NCBI GenBank assembly: GCA_003962975.1
Contig: RXKC01000030.1
Coordinates: forward strand, 1,002 to 37,454
DNA length: 36,453 bases
From: Candidatus Saccharimonadota bacterium
GTDB taxonomy: Bacteria > Patescibacteriota > Saccharimonadia > Saccharimonadales > AWTP1-31
Direction: 5' to 3'
The notes under the pieces are model-generated. The model made no database searches. It was given only the letters and a program-made list of their open reading frames with translations, and was not told the DNA's origin. This document shows positions 31,046 through 36,453 of this stretch, piece by piece (the first letter of the stretch is position 1; every line of letters starts with the position of its first letter). The translations under genes and the position numbers were made by a program.

Positions 31046-31179
31046 TGATGGGAGCAGGGATTTGACCGTTTAATCTTGAGCGTACCCAAAATTCCATTAC
31101 GGTAAAGTCACCCTGCATTGATGGAGTTATGGTCTAGAATCCATCGTCCAAATGCGTCTACCTATTCCGCCATCCCATC
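31046..31179 (-). tRNA. tRNA-Leu-like gene, unusually long (about 134 nt)
   Basis: Minus strand: acceptor GATGGGA pairs with TCCCATC at the other end (nine pairs counting flanks), followed by TGGCGGAATAGGTAGACGC, which is the D arm of class II tRNA-Leu. The 3' half ends TCAAATCCCTGC before the acceptor, as in a T arm, and its partner GCAGGG is present. About 40 extra bases lie between the T-stem halves and pair with themselves (ACCGT/ACGGT and AATTTTG/CAAGATT). The anticodon arm is irregular; the best loop, between ATGG and CCAT, holds TTCTAGA, which would put CTA as anticodon, but this is not secure. It may carry an insertion or be a pseudo-tRNA. Confidence 0.5.
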
Positions 31180-31242
31180 AAGTTGTTAAAGAGCTATTTC
31201 ACTTACTTTCCAACTACTAACAACTACTAATCTGCTACTAAT

Positions 31243-31737
31243 CTATTTAATATGATGCAACCAAGCTGATTTAATAAACTTCTTATTCTCTTCCCACCAA
31301 GGCAATGCTTCGCTGTGCATGTTAGCAATTTCTGAATCTTTAAACTTAAACCATTTTTCAGCTTCGTGTACTTGGCAACCTATTTGAATATGCTTCTCAG
31401 TTATATTTATCCACCACTTAAGACCGCTGATTTGGATAGGTATTTTTGTTATTTTCTCCCCATACAGGTTAGCCCCAGACAGGTTAGCCCCAGACAGGTC
31501 AGCCCCAGACAGGTTAGCCCCATACAGGTCAGCCCCAGACAGGTTAGCCCAAGACAGGTTAGCCCAAGACAGGTTAGCCCAAGACAGGTTAGCCCCAGAC
31601 AGGTTAGCCCCAGACAGGTTAGCCCCAGACAGGTTAGCCCCAGACTTAATAGCTAATTCAACTGCTAATTTCGTTGAATCCGCTTCACACTCAAAAATTA
31701 CTGAGAAATCAACCCTATTTTTAATTTGTATTTTCAT
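31243..31737 (-). CDS. Pentapeptide-repeat protein with phage C-terminal domain
   Basis: 164 residues. A short N-terminal strand domain ([20 protein letters not shown]) is followed by 12 pentapeptides A-N/D-L-x-x (about 35-92), which form a right-handed quadrilateral beta-helix, and by a C-terminal domain (about 104-164) with EKHIQIGC, seven residues, then W, and a [11 protein letters not shown] end. Pentapeptide proteins can mimic DNA or act as scaffolds; the C-terminal domain is known to me from many phage pentapeptide proteins. Same C-terminal module as in the hexapeptide protein at 30226. Confidence 0.8.
   Translation of the reverse strand: MKIQIKNRVDFSVIFECEADSTKLAVELAIKSGANLSGANLSGANLSGANLSWANLSWANLSWANLSGADLYGANLSGADLSGANLSGANLYGEKITKIPIQISGLKWWINITEKHIQIGCQVHEAEKWFKFKDSEIANMHSEALPWWEENKKFIKSAWLHHIK
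31461..31645. repeat. 15-bp tandem repeat array coding the pentapeptides
   Basis: About 12 units of caggttagccccaga with a few substitutions (for example ccaaga giving Trp codons and tcagcc giving Asp). Likely to expand and contract by slippage. Confidence 0.85.
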
Positions 31738-31799
31738 CTTTTCCTTTCCGTTAATCTTTGGTGAGTATGTTCATACAATAAATTTCTGAACCTTGTACT

Positions 31800-31970
31800 T
31801 CAATAATTTGACATCTTCCTTATTGAAGAAATAAAAGTACCTATGCTTTCTGCTTCTAGGAACATTTGGTAAATCTGATTTCTTACCATGTCTTGTTTCT
31901 TTGCAATAGCATACTCGCGCTTCTGCTCTTTGCCCATCTTCTTACCGGCTATTCTTTCTAAAGCATCCAT
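31800..31970 (-). CDS. 56-aa charged helical protein
   Basis: Starts MDALERIAGKKMGKEQKRE; Lys/Glu/Gln-rich and helical to the end (EAESIGTFISSIRKMSNY). The ATG is two bases after the stop of the HNH-like gene, with GAGGATAGGT before it. No domain recognised. A palindrome GTATG-TT-CATAC lies downstream in the gap to the pentapeptide gene. Confidence 0.6.
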   Translation of the reverse strand: MDALERIAGKKMGKEQKREYAIAKKQDMVRNQIYQMFLEAESIGTFISSIRKMSNY

Positions 31971-31972
31971 AC

Positions 31973-32251
31973 CTATCCTCTGTATTTTATTGTCTGTAAA
32001 TACATTTCATAAAACTTAGCTTCTCTTTCACTTATCCTAGGCAAAGGCTTACTTGCATGACAATCTCTGTTGATAGGACAGCAATTAAATATGCTTTGAA
32101 GAAATATCGGGAAAAGCCTTTGATTCACTTTCGTGTTGGACAGCTTATGATGAAACTCGGTCGCCTGTTTAGCGCATCCATCAGAACATTGACAATATCC
32201 ATTGCTCTTTAACAGAGCCAGTTCCCTTACGTAATCAGGAAAAGTCTTCAT
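31973..32251 (-). CDS. HNH-like zinc protein beside RusA
   Basis: 92 residues. NGYCQCSDGCAKQATEFHHK (about 17-36) and FNCCPINRDCHASK (about 55-68) give Cys pairs and a His-His like the beta-beta-alpha-metal core of HNH nucleases, with the NxxPxxxxCH of the third motif. It overlaps the rusA gene by 17 bases, so it probably works in recombination or DNA processing. The first His of HNH would be in FHHK. Activity is not proven. Confidence 0.55.
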   Translation of the reverse strand: MKTFPDYVRELALLKSNGYCQCSDGCAKQATEFHHKLSNTKVNQRLFPIFLQSIFNCCPINRDCHASKPLPRISEREAKFYEMYLQTIKYRG

Positions 32252-32621
32252 AACTATGAACCTTTATGAATACCCCTTGTTTAACTGAGTATTGCTTATA
32301 TGCGTATAGCTCAACGACCTGACAATCATCTTTAAACAAAAACCCATTCATTGCATCAAGCACAGCCTTAACGTAATTATCAATGTCCGGCTTGACCACA
32401 GGAAACTTGTTCTTTGATGTCTTTGGCTTCAACAAAAATATACCGATCTCTACTCGCAAAGGACCTGTCATAAACTTGTTCTTAATGTATAGCCTTAAAA
32501 GATTCTCATACGCCGCCGTTTGCCTTGGCGTATACACATTGCCGAACTTACCCACTCTTGGCCTTGCCTTTGGCTCTGGCTTGCATTCTATGAATAGATC
32601 AAATGTTTCTATACTTTTCAT
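32235..32621 (-). CDS. rusA: RusA-type Holliday junction resolvase
   Basis: 128 residues. KPEPKARPRV at 14-23, GNVYTPRQTAAYE at 27-39 and KPDIDNYVKAVLDAMNGFLFKDD at about 77-99 contain the three conserved acidic residues (Asp in KPDIDN, Asp90 in LDAMNG and the final DD) of RusA. Such small dimeric nucleases resolve four-way junctions made by phage recombination or before packaging. Overlaps both neighbours. The full set of motifs and the normal length make this secure. Confidence 0.9.
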   Translation of the reverse strand: MKSIETFDLFIECKPEPKARPRVGKFGNVYTPRQTAAYENLLRLYIKNKFMTGPLRVEIGIFLLKPKTSKNKFPVVKPDIDNYVKAVLDAMNGFLFKDDCQVVELYAYKQYSVKQGVFIKVHSYEDFS

Positions 32622-32982
32622 TTAATGACTCCGCTTCATTCTGTGAGATAAGTCCTAGATAGGCACGTATCTGATTCACTTCTCTCTCGACCTTTATTGC
32701 GTTCTTAAGCCAATAGACCTCTCCCTCACATGTTGGAGGAGTCTGTAAGTATCTTTCAATTATCATCTGCCTTGATTTATCACATTCCTTAGCGCAATGA
32801 TCGTCTGTTGTAAACCACTTCCATCTAAGCACAAGACGGATCTTGTCTTCAGGCTTCATCTTCTCAATTTCTTTAATGTCATATCCTTTACGCTGACACC
32901 ATGTATAAAATGTCGGCTGTGCATTCCTACCAAAAACATGATCCCCAACAATAAAAGGCTTTTCTGTCATAACGTATGTCAT
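32599..32982 (-). CDS. 127-aa protein of unknown function in the replication module
   Basis: Starts MTYVMTEKPFIVGDHVFG. The first 70 residues look alpha/beta (AQPTFYTWCQRKGYDIKEI, RLVLRWKWFTTDDH), the rest helical (WLKNAIKVEREVNQI). Two Cys/His clusters are loose, so no zinc site is certain. It sits between the replication protein and RusA and overlaps both, so a role in replication or recombination is likely by position only. ATG overlaps the preceding TGA. Confidence 0.5.
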   Translation of the reverse strand: MTYVMTEKPFIVGDHVFGRNAQPTFYTWCQRKGYDIKEIEKMKPEDKIRLVLRWKWFTTDDHCAKECDKSRQMIIERYLQTPPTCEGEVYWLKNAIKVEREVNQIRAYLGLISQNEAESLNEKYRNI

Positions 32983-33698
32983 AATTTATACTTCTCCTTT
33001 AGCCTCGCGGCGTCAGCCTCTGTTTCTTGATTTGCATACTTCTTTTCTAAAATCTTAATATAATTAGTATCATTCTCAATAAGCCAATCAAAAGAGACTC
33101 TCCAATTACGTTCATTCTTACCAAGTAAAAATTGTTGCTGGCTTATACAATCAAGGATCTTAGAAAAATCCTTAAATGAAACAACCTCAAACCTTTTCTT
33201 TAACTTATCCCGGCGCTTTCCTGTGATCTCCTTGACTTTAGACAAAACAGGATATTTATCACAGAACTCATTCCATAAAACCAAAACGGACTCTTCAAAA
33301 ACAGCATAAACATTCTTTTTAGTAGTTCCTGATTCAATTTCATTTACATCTCTATCTCTATTTACCATTCGGGATTCCGTATGGGCGTCCATATGGGAAG
33401 CCTTATGGAGATTATTTAACCTGCTTTGAGTAAACTTTTTTCTCTTCTCTATTTCTTCTAACAATCTCTTATTAAAATACTTACCGATTGTTTCATCAAA
33501 TTTAAACTTACTTTCAAGCAGATTTGAATAGTCAAAACCTACACAAACAACCTTTATCTCTTTGTCCGATAGGTAACCCTCTTGGGCCGCCATATGGGAA
33601 AGTATTGTGATATAAGCTCCCCTTTCTTCTAGCGACATGAAAGCTGTGCCTATTAGAAAATCGTGATGATAAAATAAAAATGCTGGATCTTTTCCCAT
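32979..33698 (-). CDS. Replication initiation / replisome organiser-like protein (DUF1376 type)
   Basis: 239 residues from the ATG at 33698 (an upstream TTG is weaker). The N-terminal DUF1376-type domain reads PAFLFYHHDFLIGTAFMSL then ERGAYITILSHMA, continuing with YLSDKEI (about 4-45). A variable, charged linker with HTESRMVNRDRDVNE follows, and the C-terminal region has WRVSFDWLIENDTNYIKILE (about 200-219), typical of DnaD-like/replication protein O-type loaders. It probably brings the host helicase to the phage origin. The linker region is Asn/Arg-rich; an origin may lie inside it but no iterons are obvious. Confidence 0.7.
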   Translation of the reverse strand: MGKDPAFLFYHHDFLIGTAFMSLEERGAYITILSHMAAQEGYLSDKEIKVVCVGFDYSNLLESKFKFDETIGKYFNKRLLEEIEKRKKFTQSRLNNLHKASHMDAHTESRMVNRDRDVNEIESGTTKKNVYAVFEESVLVLWNEFCDKYPVLSKVKEITGKRRDKLKKRFEVVSFKDFSKILDCISQQQFLLGKNERNWRVSFDWLIENDTNYIKILEKKYANQETEADAARLKEKYKL

Positions 33699-33700
33699 AA

Positions 33701-33814
33701 TCAATTAAATAAAGATTCTCCCTGACAGGCCACAGAGAAACATGGAAGGTGCGAGCCTTTACCTGCCAAGGAGAATAACAAATCAATCCTAGTTATTTTG
33801 TTATGATTATTCAT
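33701..33814 (-). CDS. 37-aa possible leader peptide
   Basis: MNNHNKITRIDLLFSLAGKG with two Cys near the end (HLPCFSVACQG). The ATG has a good GAGG site, and its TGA is three bases before the replication gene start. It may be a real small protein or a translational leader. The gap upstream to 33857 holds no gene. Confidence 0.4.
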   Translation of the reverse strand: MNNHNKITRIDLLFSLAGKGSHLPCFSVACQGESLFN

Positions 33815-33857
33815 TTGTCCTCTGTTGTTCGACGGCTCGCTTGTCGTCCTAAACTTT

Positions 33858-34109
33858 TTATATCTTACCATGTAATTTACTATTGTCAACTCTTTTCTTC
33901 TGTCCTGATGCAAAATGGTAAGACGTATTTTTTCGACAATACTTATTCTCAAAATCATACTCCATTGCAATAGACAAGGACGGATTTACCTTACGCAAAG
34001 AAGGGATGATCTCATTAAGATTCTTATACGGATGCTTCTTAGAAACAGGCTTCCTCTTCCTGTTGCCCTTAGCGTGTTTCTTTAAAAACTCCTTGATGAA
34101 CTTTGTCAT
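33858..34109 (-). CDS. 83-aa basic protein of unknown function
   Basis: Start chosen at the ATG at 34109 (MTKFIKEFLKKHAKG), which overlaps the previous TGA. Very basic N-terminus (NRKRKPVSKKHPYKNLNEI), so DNA binding is likely; the rest is mixed. Function unknown. Last gene of the short block ahead of the replication protein. Confidence 0.5.
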   Translation of the reverse strand: MTKFIKEFLKKHAKGNRKRKPVSKKHPYKNLNEIIPSLRKVNPSLSIAMEYDFENKYCRKNTSYHFASGQKKRVDNSKLHGKI

Positions 34110-34429
34110 ATTTTCACCCACAGATTAGCAATGGCGTTATGTGCCAATGGATTCATGGTTTCTTTGGTTCCAACCTTGCGGATCAAGCCATCTTTGGCCG
34201 CCTTCAGCACAACTCCACCCCAAGACCGCAATGAGGGAGGCTCAGGTAAGCGCTTTCTTGTGGCATAGGCTCTCGCTTCTTCGATTAGGAATGGTTTGCC
34301 ACGCCTTTCTGCTAAAAATCGATTTAAGAGGCATCTGGCGCTAAAAGACCAGTATTCGTTCTTTTTGTCTGCGTTCTCCAAAGACCTCTTTATTCCTAAC
34401 CTCTTTAATTCCTTAGCGTTACGTTTCAT
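34106..34429 (-). CDS. Winged-helix-like phage protein
   Basis: 107 residues from the ATG at 34429 (GGCGGAAAG before it, overlap ATGA). KPFLIEEARAYATRKRLPEPPSLRSWGGVVLKAAKDGLIRKVGT has the helix-helix-wing layout and the S-x-x-x-WG-x-x-x-x-x-A-x-x-x-G-x-I pattern that I know from many small phage replication-associated proteins, ending in a short AHNAIANLWVKI. DNA binding is likely. Confidence 0.55.
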   Translation of the reverse strand: MKRNAKELKRLGIKRSLENADKKNEYWSFSARCLLNRFLAERRGKPFLIEEARAYATRKRLPEPPSLRSWGGVVLKAAKDGLIRKVGTKETMNPLAHNAIANLWVKI

Positions 34430-34578
34430 CTTTCCGCCTTTCTGCGATTGTATTCCCTCGCCCTTGCGTTTCTGCGCTTGCGATCGCAGTATTCGCACCT
34501 TAGTTTTGTAGTCTTTTGCTGATGAACTACATAATTCTCAAACTTCTTCTTGCAGTCGATACATTTCATTATTATCAT
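34426..34578 (-). CDS. 50-aa zinc-ribbon peptide
   Basis: Starts MIIMKCIDCKKKFENYVVH; CxxC at 6-9 and a second CEYC pair, then an Arg/Lys-rich tail (RKRRNARAREYNRRK). ATG overlaps the previous TGA with GGAGCC before it, and its TGA overlaps the next ATG, so the reading frame is well supported. A compact nucleic-acid-binding zinc knuckle is likely. Confidence 0.65.
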   Translation of the reverse strand: MIIMKCIDCKKKFENYVVHQQKTTKLRCEYCDRKRRNARAREYNRRKAER

Positions 34579-34916
34579 TTTGGCTCCTGAACCGATTCGT
34601 TTGGCTCTGGGATGAATATGGAGTAAAACTTACTCGCCCACATTCTTACTGATGACATAAAGACTTCCCACTCGGCTGTCGAAAGCTCTGTTGTTGAGCG
34701 GATTCTGTACGCCTTGTCATCTTTGTTACTGCAATAATGGCGCATAACGCCCGATACTTCAGGAATCTTCTTTATCTCATCGGCAACGTAATCATGGTTA
34801 CTTTCTCCCATTGCCTCCGCAACCATTGGAACTACGACACCTCTCCAATAGCGGTTTTGCTGATTCGATCGCTGTTTTGTTACCCACTCATACTGGCATT
34901 TTGGACATTTAGGCAT
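34575..34916 (-). CDS. NinB-like recombination-associated protein with zinc-ribbon start
   Basis: 113 residues. A CPKCQYEW knuckle starts the protein, then RSNQQNRYWRGVVVPMVAEAMG and, later, RSTTELSTAEWEVFM followed by SVRMWASKFYSIFIPEP. These blocks match a phage family related in pattern to NinB, which modulates annealing and strand exchange, though NinB usually lacks the zinc start. Next to the exonuclease gene, so a recombination role is likely. Confidence 0.6.
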   Translation of the reverse strand: MPKCPKCQYEWVTKQRSNQQNRYWRGVVVPMVAEAMGESNHDYVADEIKKIPEVSGVMRHYCSNKDDKAYRIRSTTELSTAEWEVFMSSVRMWASKFYSIFIPEPNESVQEPK

Positions 34917-35512
34917 TACGATATCCTTTTTACAACTTCTTCTAATTCAGCGCAGAACTTTTCTAATTCTTTCTTTAACAGCTTTTGAAACTCCTTGTCT
35001 GGTTCCGCACGGACAATAAGAGGCTTGATTCCCGGGTAGAAGCTCATAAAATCTACATACTCTCTGCCAGTTACAAATAACTCCCCTTGAGTCTGACAGA
35101 AATAATCTGTCGGGATCTCATTAGGCTTCAGCAAATAACCAACATGAGTCTGGATTTCAGGACATTTAAGCTCGAACACGCCCTTATCATTTATAAGCCC
35201 ATCTGTGCTGGATCCATACCTTCCGCAATCAGATAAACAGAATCCAACCCTCTGGACAGGCTCATATATAAGCTCATAAAAGCATCTTGCCTCCTCTTCA
35301 CGCTCTTTGCCTTTAAGCATTGCTTGGCTCTGGTAGCCTTCCTCTACCAAGCCACCGACTCTCTGCCCTGCTAGCTTATACATATACTTTGTACGCTGTG
35401 CAGAAGCCTTGCCTGTTGATGTTATGATCTTATCAAACTCCGAACTTGTCGGTATTCCCTTCCTCGCTTCAAACCATTCAGGAGACCCCTGTTCCATTTC
35501 AAGAACTCTCAT
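34916..35512 (-). CDS. YqaJ-family phage exonuclease/recombinase
   Basis: 198 residues, typical length. QGSPEWFEARKGIPTSSEF at 8-26, SSTDGLI at 101-107 (first metal Asp), FELKCP at 113-118 (Glu and Lys of the PD-(D/E)XK site) and QTQGELFVTGREYVDF at about 140-155 form the complete YqaJ/lambda-exonuclease core. Such 5'-3' exonucleases make single strands for an annealing partner, here the ERF protein immediately upstream. The start codon overlaps the ERF stop. Confidence 0.9.
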   Translation of the reverse strand: MRVLEMEQGSPEWFEARKGIPTSSEFDKIITSTGKASAQRTKYMYKLAGQRVGGLVEEGYQSQAMLKGKEREEEARCFYELIYEPVQRVGFCLSDCGRYGSSTDGLINDKGVFELKCPEIQTHVGYLLKPNEIPTDYFCQTQGELFVTGREYVDFMSFYPGIKPLIVRAEPDKEFQKLLKKELEKFCAELEEVVKRIS

Positions 35513-36210
35513 CGCTTTGCCTCCTTAGCTTTTGGTACATTTATTGCCGCCAACGCACTAATGAACTTTGAATCAGGCAAGTCTTCTAACTTCTCGATCT
35601 TAAACATTTCACACAGCTTGGCCTCGCTTCTTTCCTTTGCAATCAGTAAATCTCTTATCTGATGAAGCTGTTTCTCGTTAATACAGACAACACCGCTAGC
35701 ATGACCATCATCGTCATAGTTCGCATCTGTTGAAGCAAGTCCGGTGACAGACTCGAAAGTGACAGCCTTTAGATAGGTAATCGTTGATTTAATCTGCTGG
35801 ATCGGATTCTTAGCTCCTGATGTATCAATAGGCGCAGATGCAGAAGCGCTCTCGCTATGCCCAAGCCTATGGGTTATCTTGCACGTTACAGACACAACGC
35901 CATTCTGCTTGATATCCCAAGAGGAAGAAAGACCATGCTTACTAAGCTCAGGATTAACTGTATTGACAAGATTCCCAAGCGTCGTATACATGGAATTATA
36001 CTGCTTGTTCTGCTTATCCTTTGTAATAACCGGAGGATTAAGCTTAAACTCTGCCATTGCTTTATGATAGGCTTTCCTTGCTTCGTTCGCTTCGTACTGG
36101 ATTTGTAGATCCAATAATGCCTGAAGCTTTGTTAGATCCGCTCCACCTGCTACGGCCGCACGAATTAACTCGGCCGGGGTTGTTTCCTGATTCTGAATAA
36201 TCTCACCCAT
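35509..36210 (-). CDS. ERF-family single-strand annealing recombinase
   Basis: 233 residues. KAYHKAMAEFKLNPPVITKD, then YNSMYTTLGNLVNTVNPELS with the KHGLSSSW follow-up and a later QQIKSTITYLKAVTFESVTG block are the ERF signature (annealing of complementary single strands, as P22 Erf). The C-terminal part is helical (EKQLHQIRDLLIAKERSEAK), a form known to help oligomerise. It pairs with the YqaJ-type exonuclease next to it. First identified enzyme of the early operon in the window. Confidence 0.85.
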   Translation of the reverse strand: MGEIIQNQETTPAELIRAAVAGGADLTKLQALLDLQIQYEANEARKAYHKAMAEFKLNPPVITKDKQNKQYNSMYTTLGNLVNTVNPELSKHGLSSSWDIKQNGVVSVTCKITHRLGHSESASASAPIDTSGAKNPIQQIKSTITYLKAVTFESVTGLASTDANYDDDGHASGVVCINEKQLHQIRDLLIAKERSEAKLCEMFKIEKLEDLPDSKFISALAAINVPKAKEAKR

Positions 36211-36453
36211 TTTTACGCTCCTTTTTTAAATAATACCTAACATTACGCTCCCAATTCTTATTCAACCCCTTCGGGTCATTTCCTGCTCCAATAGGACAAT
36301 ACCTGCTCGCAAGGAAAGCAATGTAGTCCTGATTTTTTCTGTTCTTTCTTTTCGCAAATCGTTTTTTGTTATTACGCACTGTATTAAAACAGACCTTACG
36401 TGCTTCGGCAATACTGGAAACCCTGACGCTCCTAATTCCATACGGGTATTGAG
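36203..36453 (-). CDS. Partial basic protein at the right edge
   Basis: An open frame of 82 codons without a start in the window; it ends with TGA overlapping the ERF start by eight bases. Reads as a very basic protein with NNKKRFAKRKNRKNQDYIA and a Trp/Arg-rich end (NKNWERNVRYYLKKERKNG). No family recognised. Upstream part lies outside the window. Confidence 0.4.
   Translation of the reverse strand, partial: QYPYGIRSVRVSSIAEARKVCFNTVRNNKKRFAKRKNRKNQDYIAFLASRYCPIGAGNDPKGLNKNWERNVRYYLKKERKNG

Noticed and set aside
30435-31645. Possible CRISPR array because of regular repeats.
   Set aside because: Units are 18 and 15 bp without spacers and encode solenoid proteins in frame.
31366-31656. Plus-strand ORF of repeated VSPRQ.
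   Set aside because: It is the antisense reading of the 15-bp pentapeptide array, without start signal.
182-36210. Global reassignment of TAG to a sense codon.
   Set aside because: TAG ends the 637-aa protein and the HNH-like protein as an ordinary stop, and large proteins are full length under the standard code; only one junction (2096) is compatible with read-through.
1-36453. Integrase, repressor or attachment sites that would show a temperate life cycle.
   Set aside because: None seen in the window. The phage may still be temperate if these genes lie outside it.

Overview
This window is most of a tailed-phage (or prophage) genome of the short-tailed, podovirus type. It is AT-rich by eye, every supported gene lies on the minus strand, and transcription therefore runs from the high to the low coordinates. 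Genes are tightly packed with stop/start overlaps of the ATGA or TAATG kind and Shine-Dalgarno sequences such as AAGGAGG, as expected for a phage of a bacterium. The host cannot be named from the sequence.

Reading in the direction of transcription: (1) 36453-31800 is an early recombination/replication module: ERF-type single-strand annealing protein, YqaJ-type exonuclease, a NinB-like protein, small zinc-ribbon and winged-helix-like proteins, a DUF1376-type replication protein, a RusA resolvase and an HNH-like protein. (2) 31737-27447 is an accessory region of small proteins. It holds two solenoid repeat proteins (one pentapeptide, one hexapeptide) that carry the same C-terminal domain, two unusual cloverleaf-like RNA elements between them, several zinc-ribbon peptides, repeat-flanked small ORFs and a SLOG/YspA-like protein. 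(3) 27445-18350 is a glycan cassette: a FAD-dependent mutase/oxidoreductase-like protein, four GT2 glycosyltransferases, an NDP-glucose 4,6-dehydratase-like SDR, a radical SAM enzyme interrupted upstream by an HNH homing endonuclease, a membrane GT-C enzyme of TMTC type fused to TPRs, and a zinc-ribbon peptide. (4) 18216-10726 is the packaging and head module: small and large terminase, GNAT-like protein, Ala-rich protein, portal, Bbp19-like protein, a 20-aa basic peptide, scaffold, major capsid, a decoration-like protein, a terminator-like hairpin and the tail adaptor. (5) 10716-1 has surface/virion proteins (including a LamG-fold protein), a block of small membrane proteins that may be the lysis region, the tail nozzle, three internal/ejection proteins and the start of a tail fibre.

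The most unusual part is the glycan cassette inserted between the early region and the terminase. It looks like an almost complete route from sugar-nucleotide remodelling (SDR, FAD enzyme) through cytosolic GT2 transfer to a membrane-embedded lipid-linked-sugar transferase. It could change the host surface (superinfection exclusion, serotype conversion) or decorate virion proteins. The HNH insertion in this operon left a truncated copy of the start of the radical SAM gene upstream and supplies an intact start downstream. Two further points of interest are an in-frame amber codon joining two ejection-protein ORFs and the shared C-terminal domain on two unrelated solenoids.
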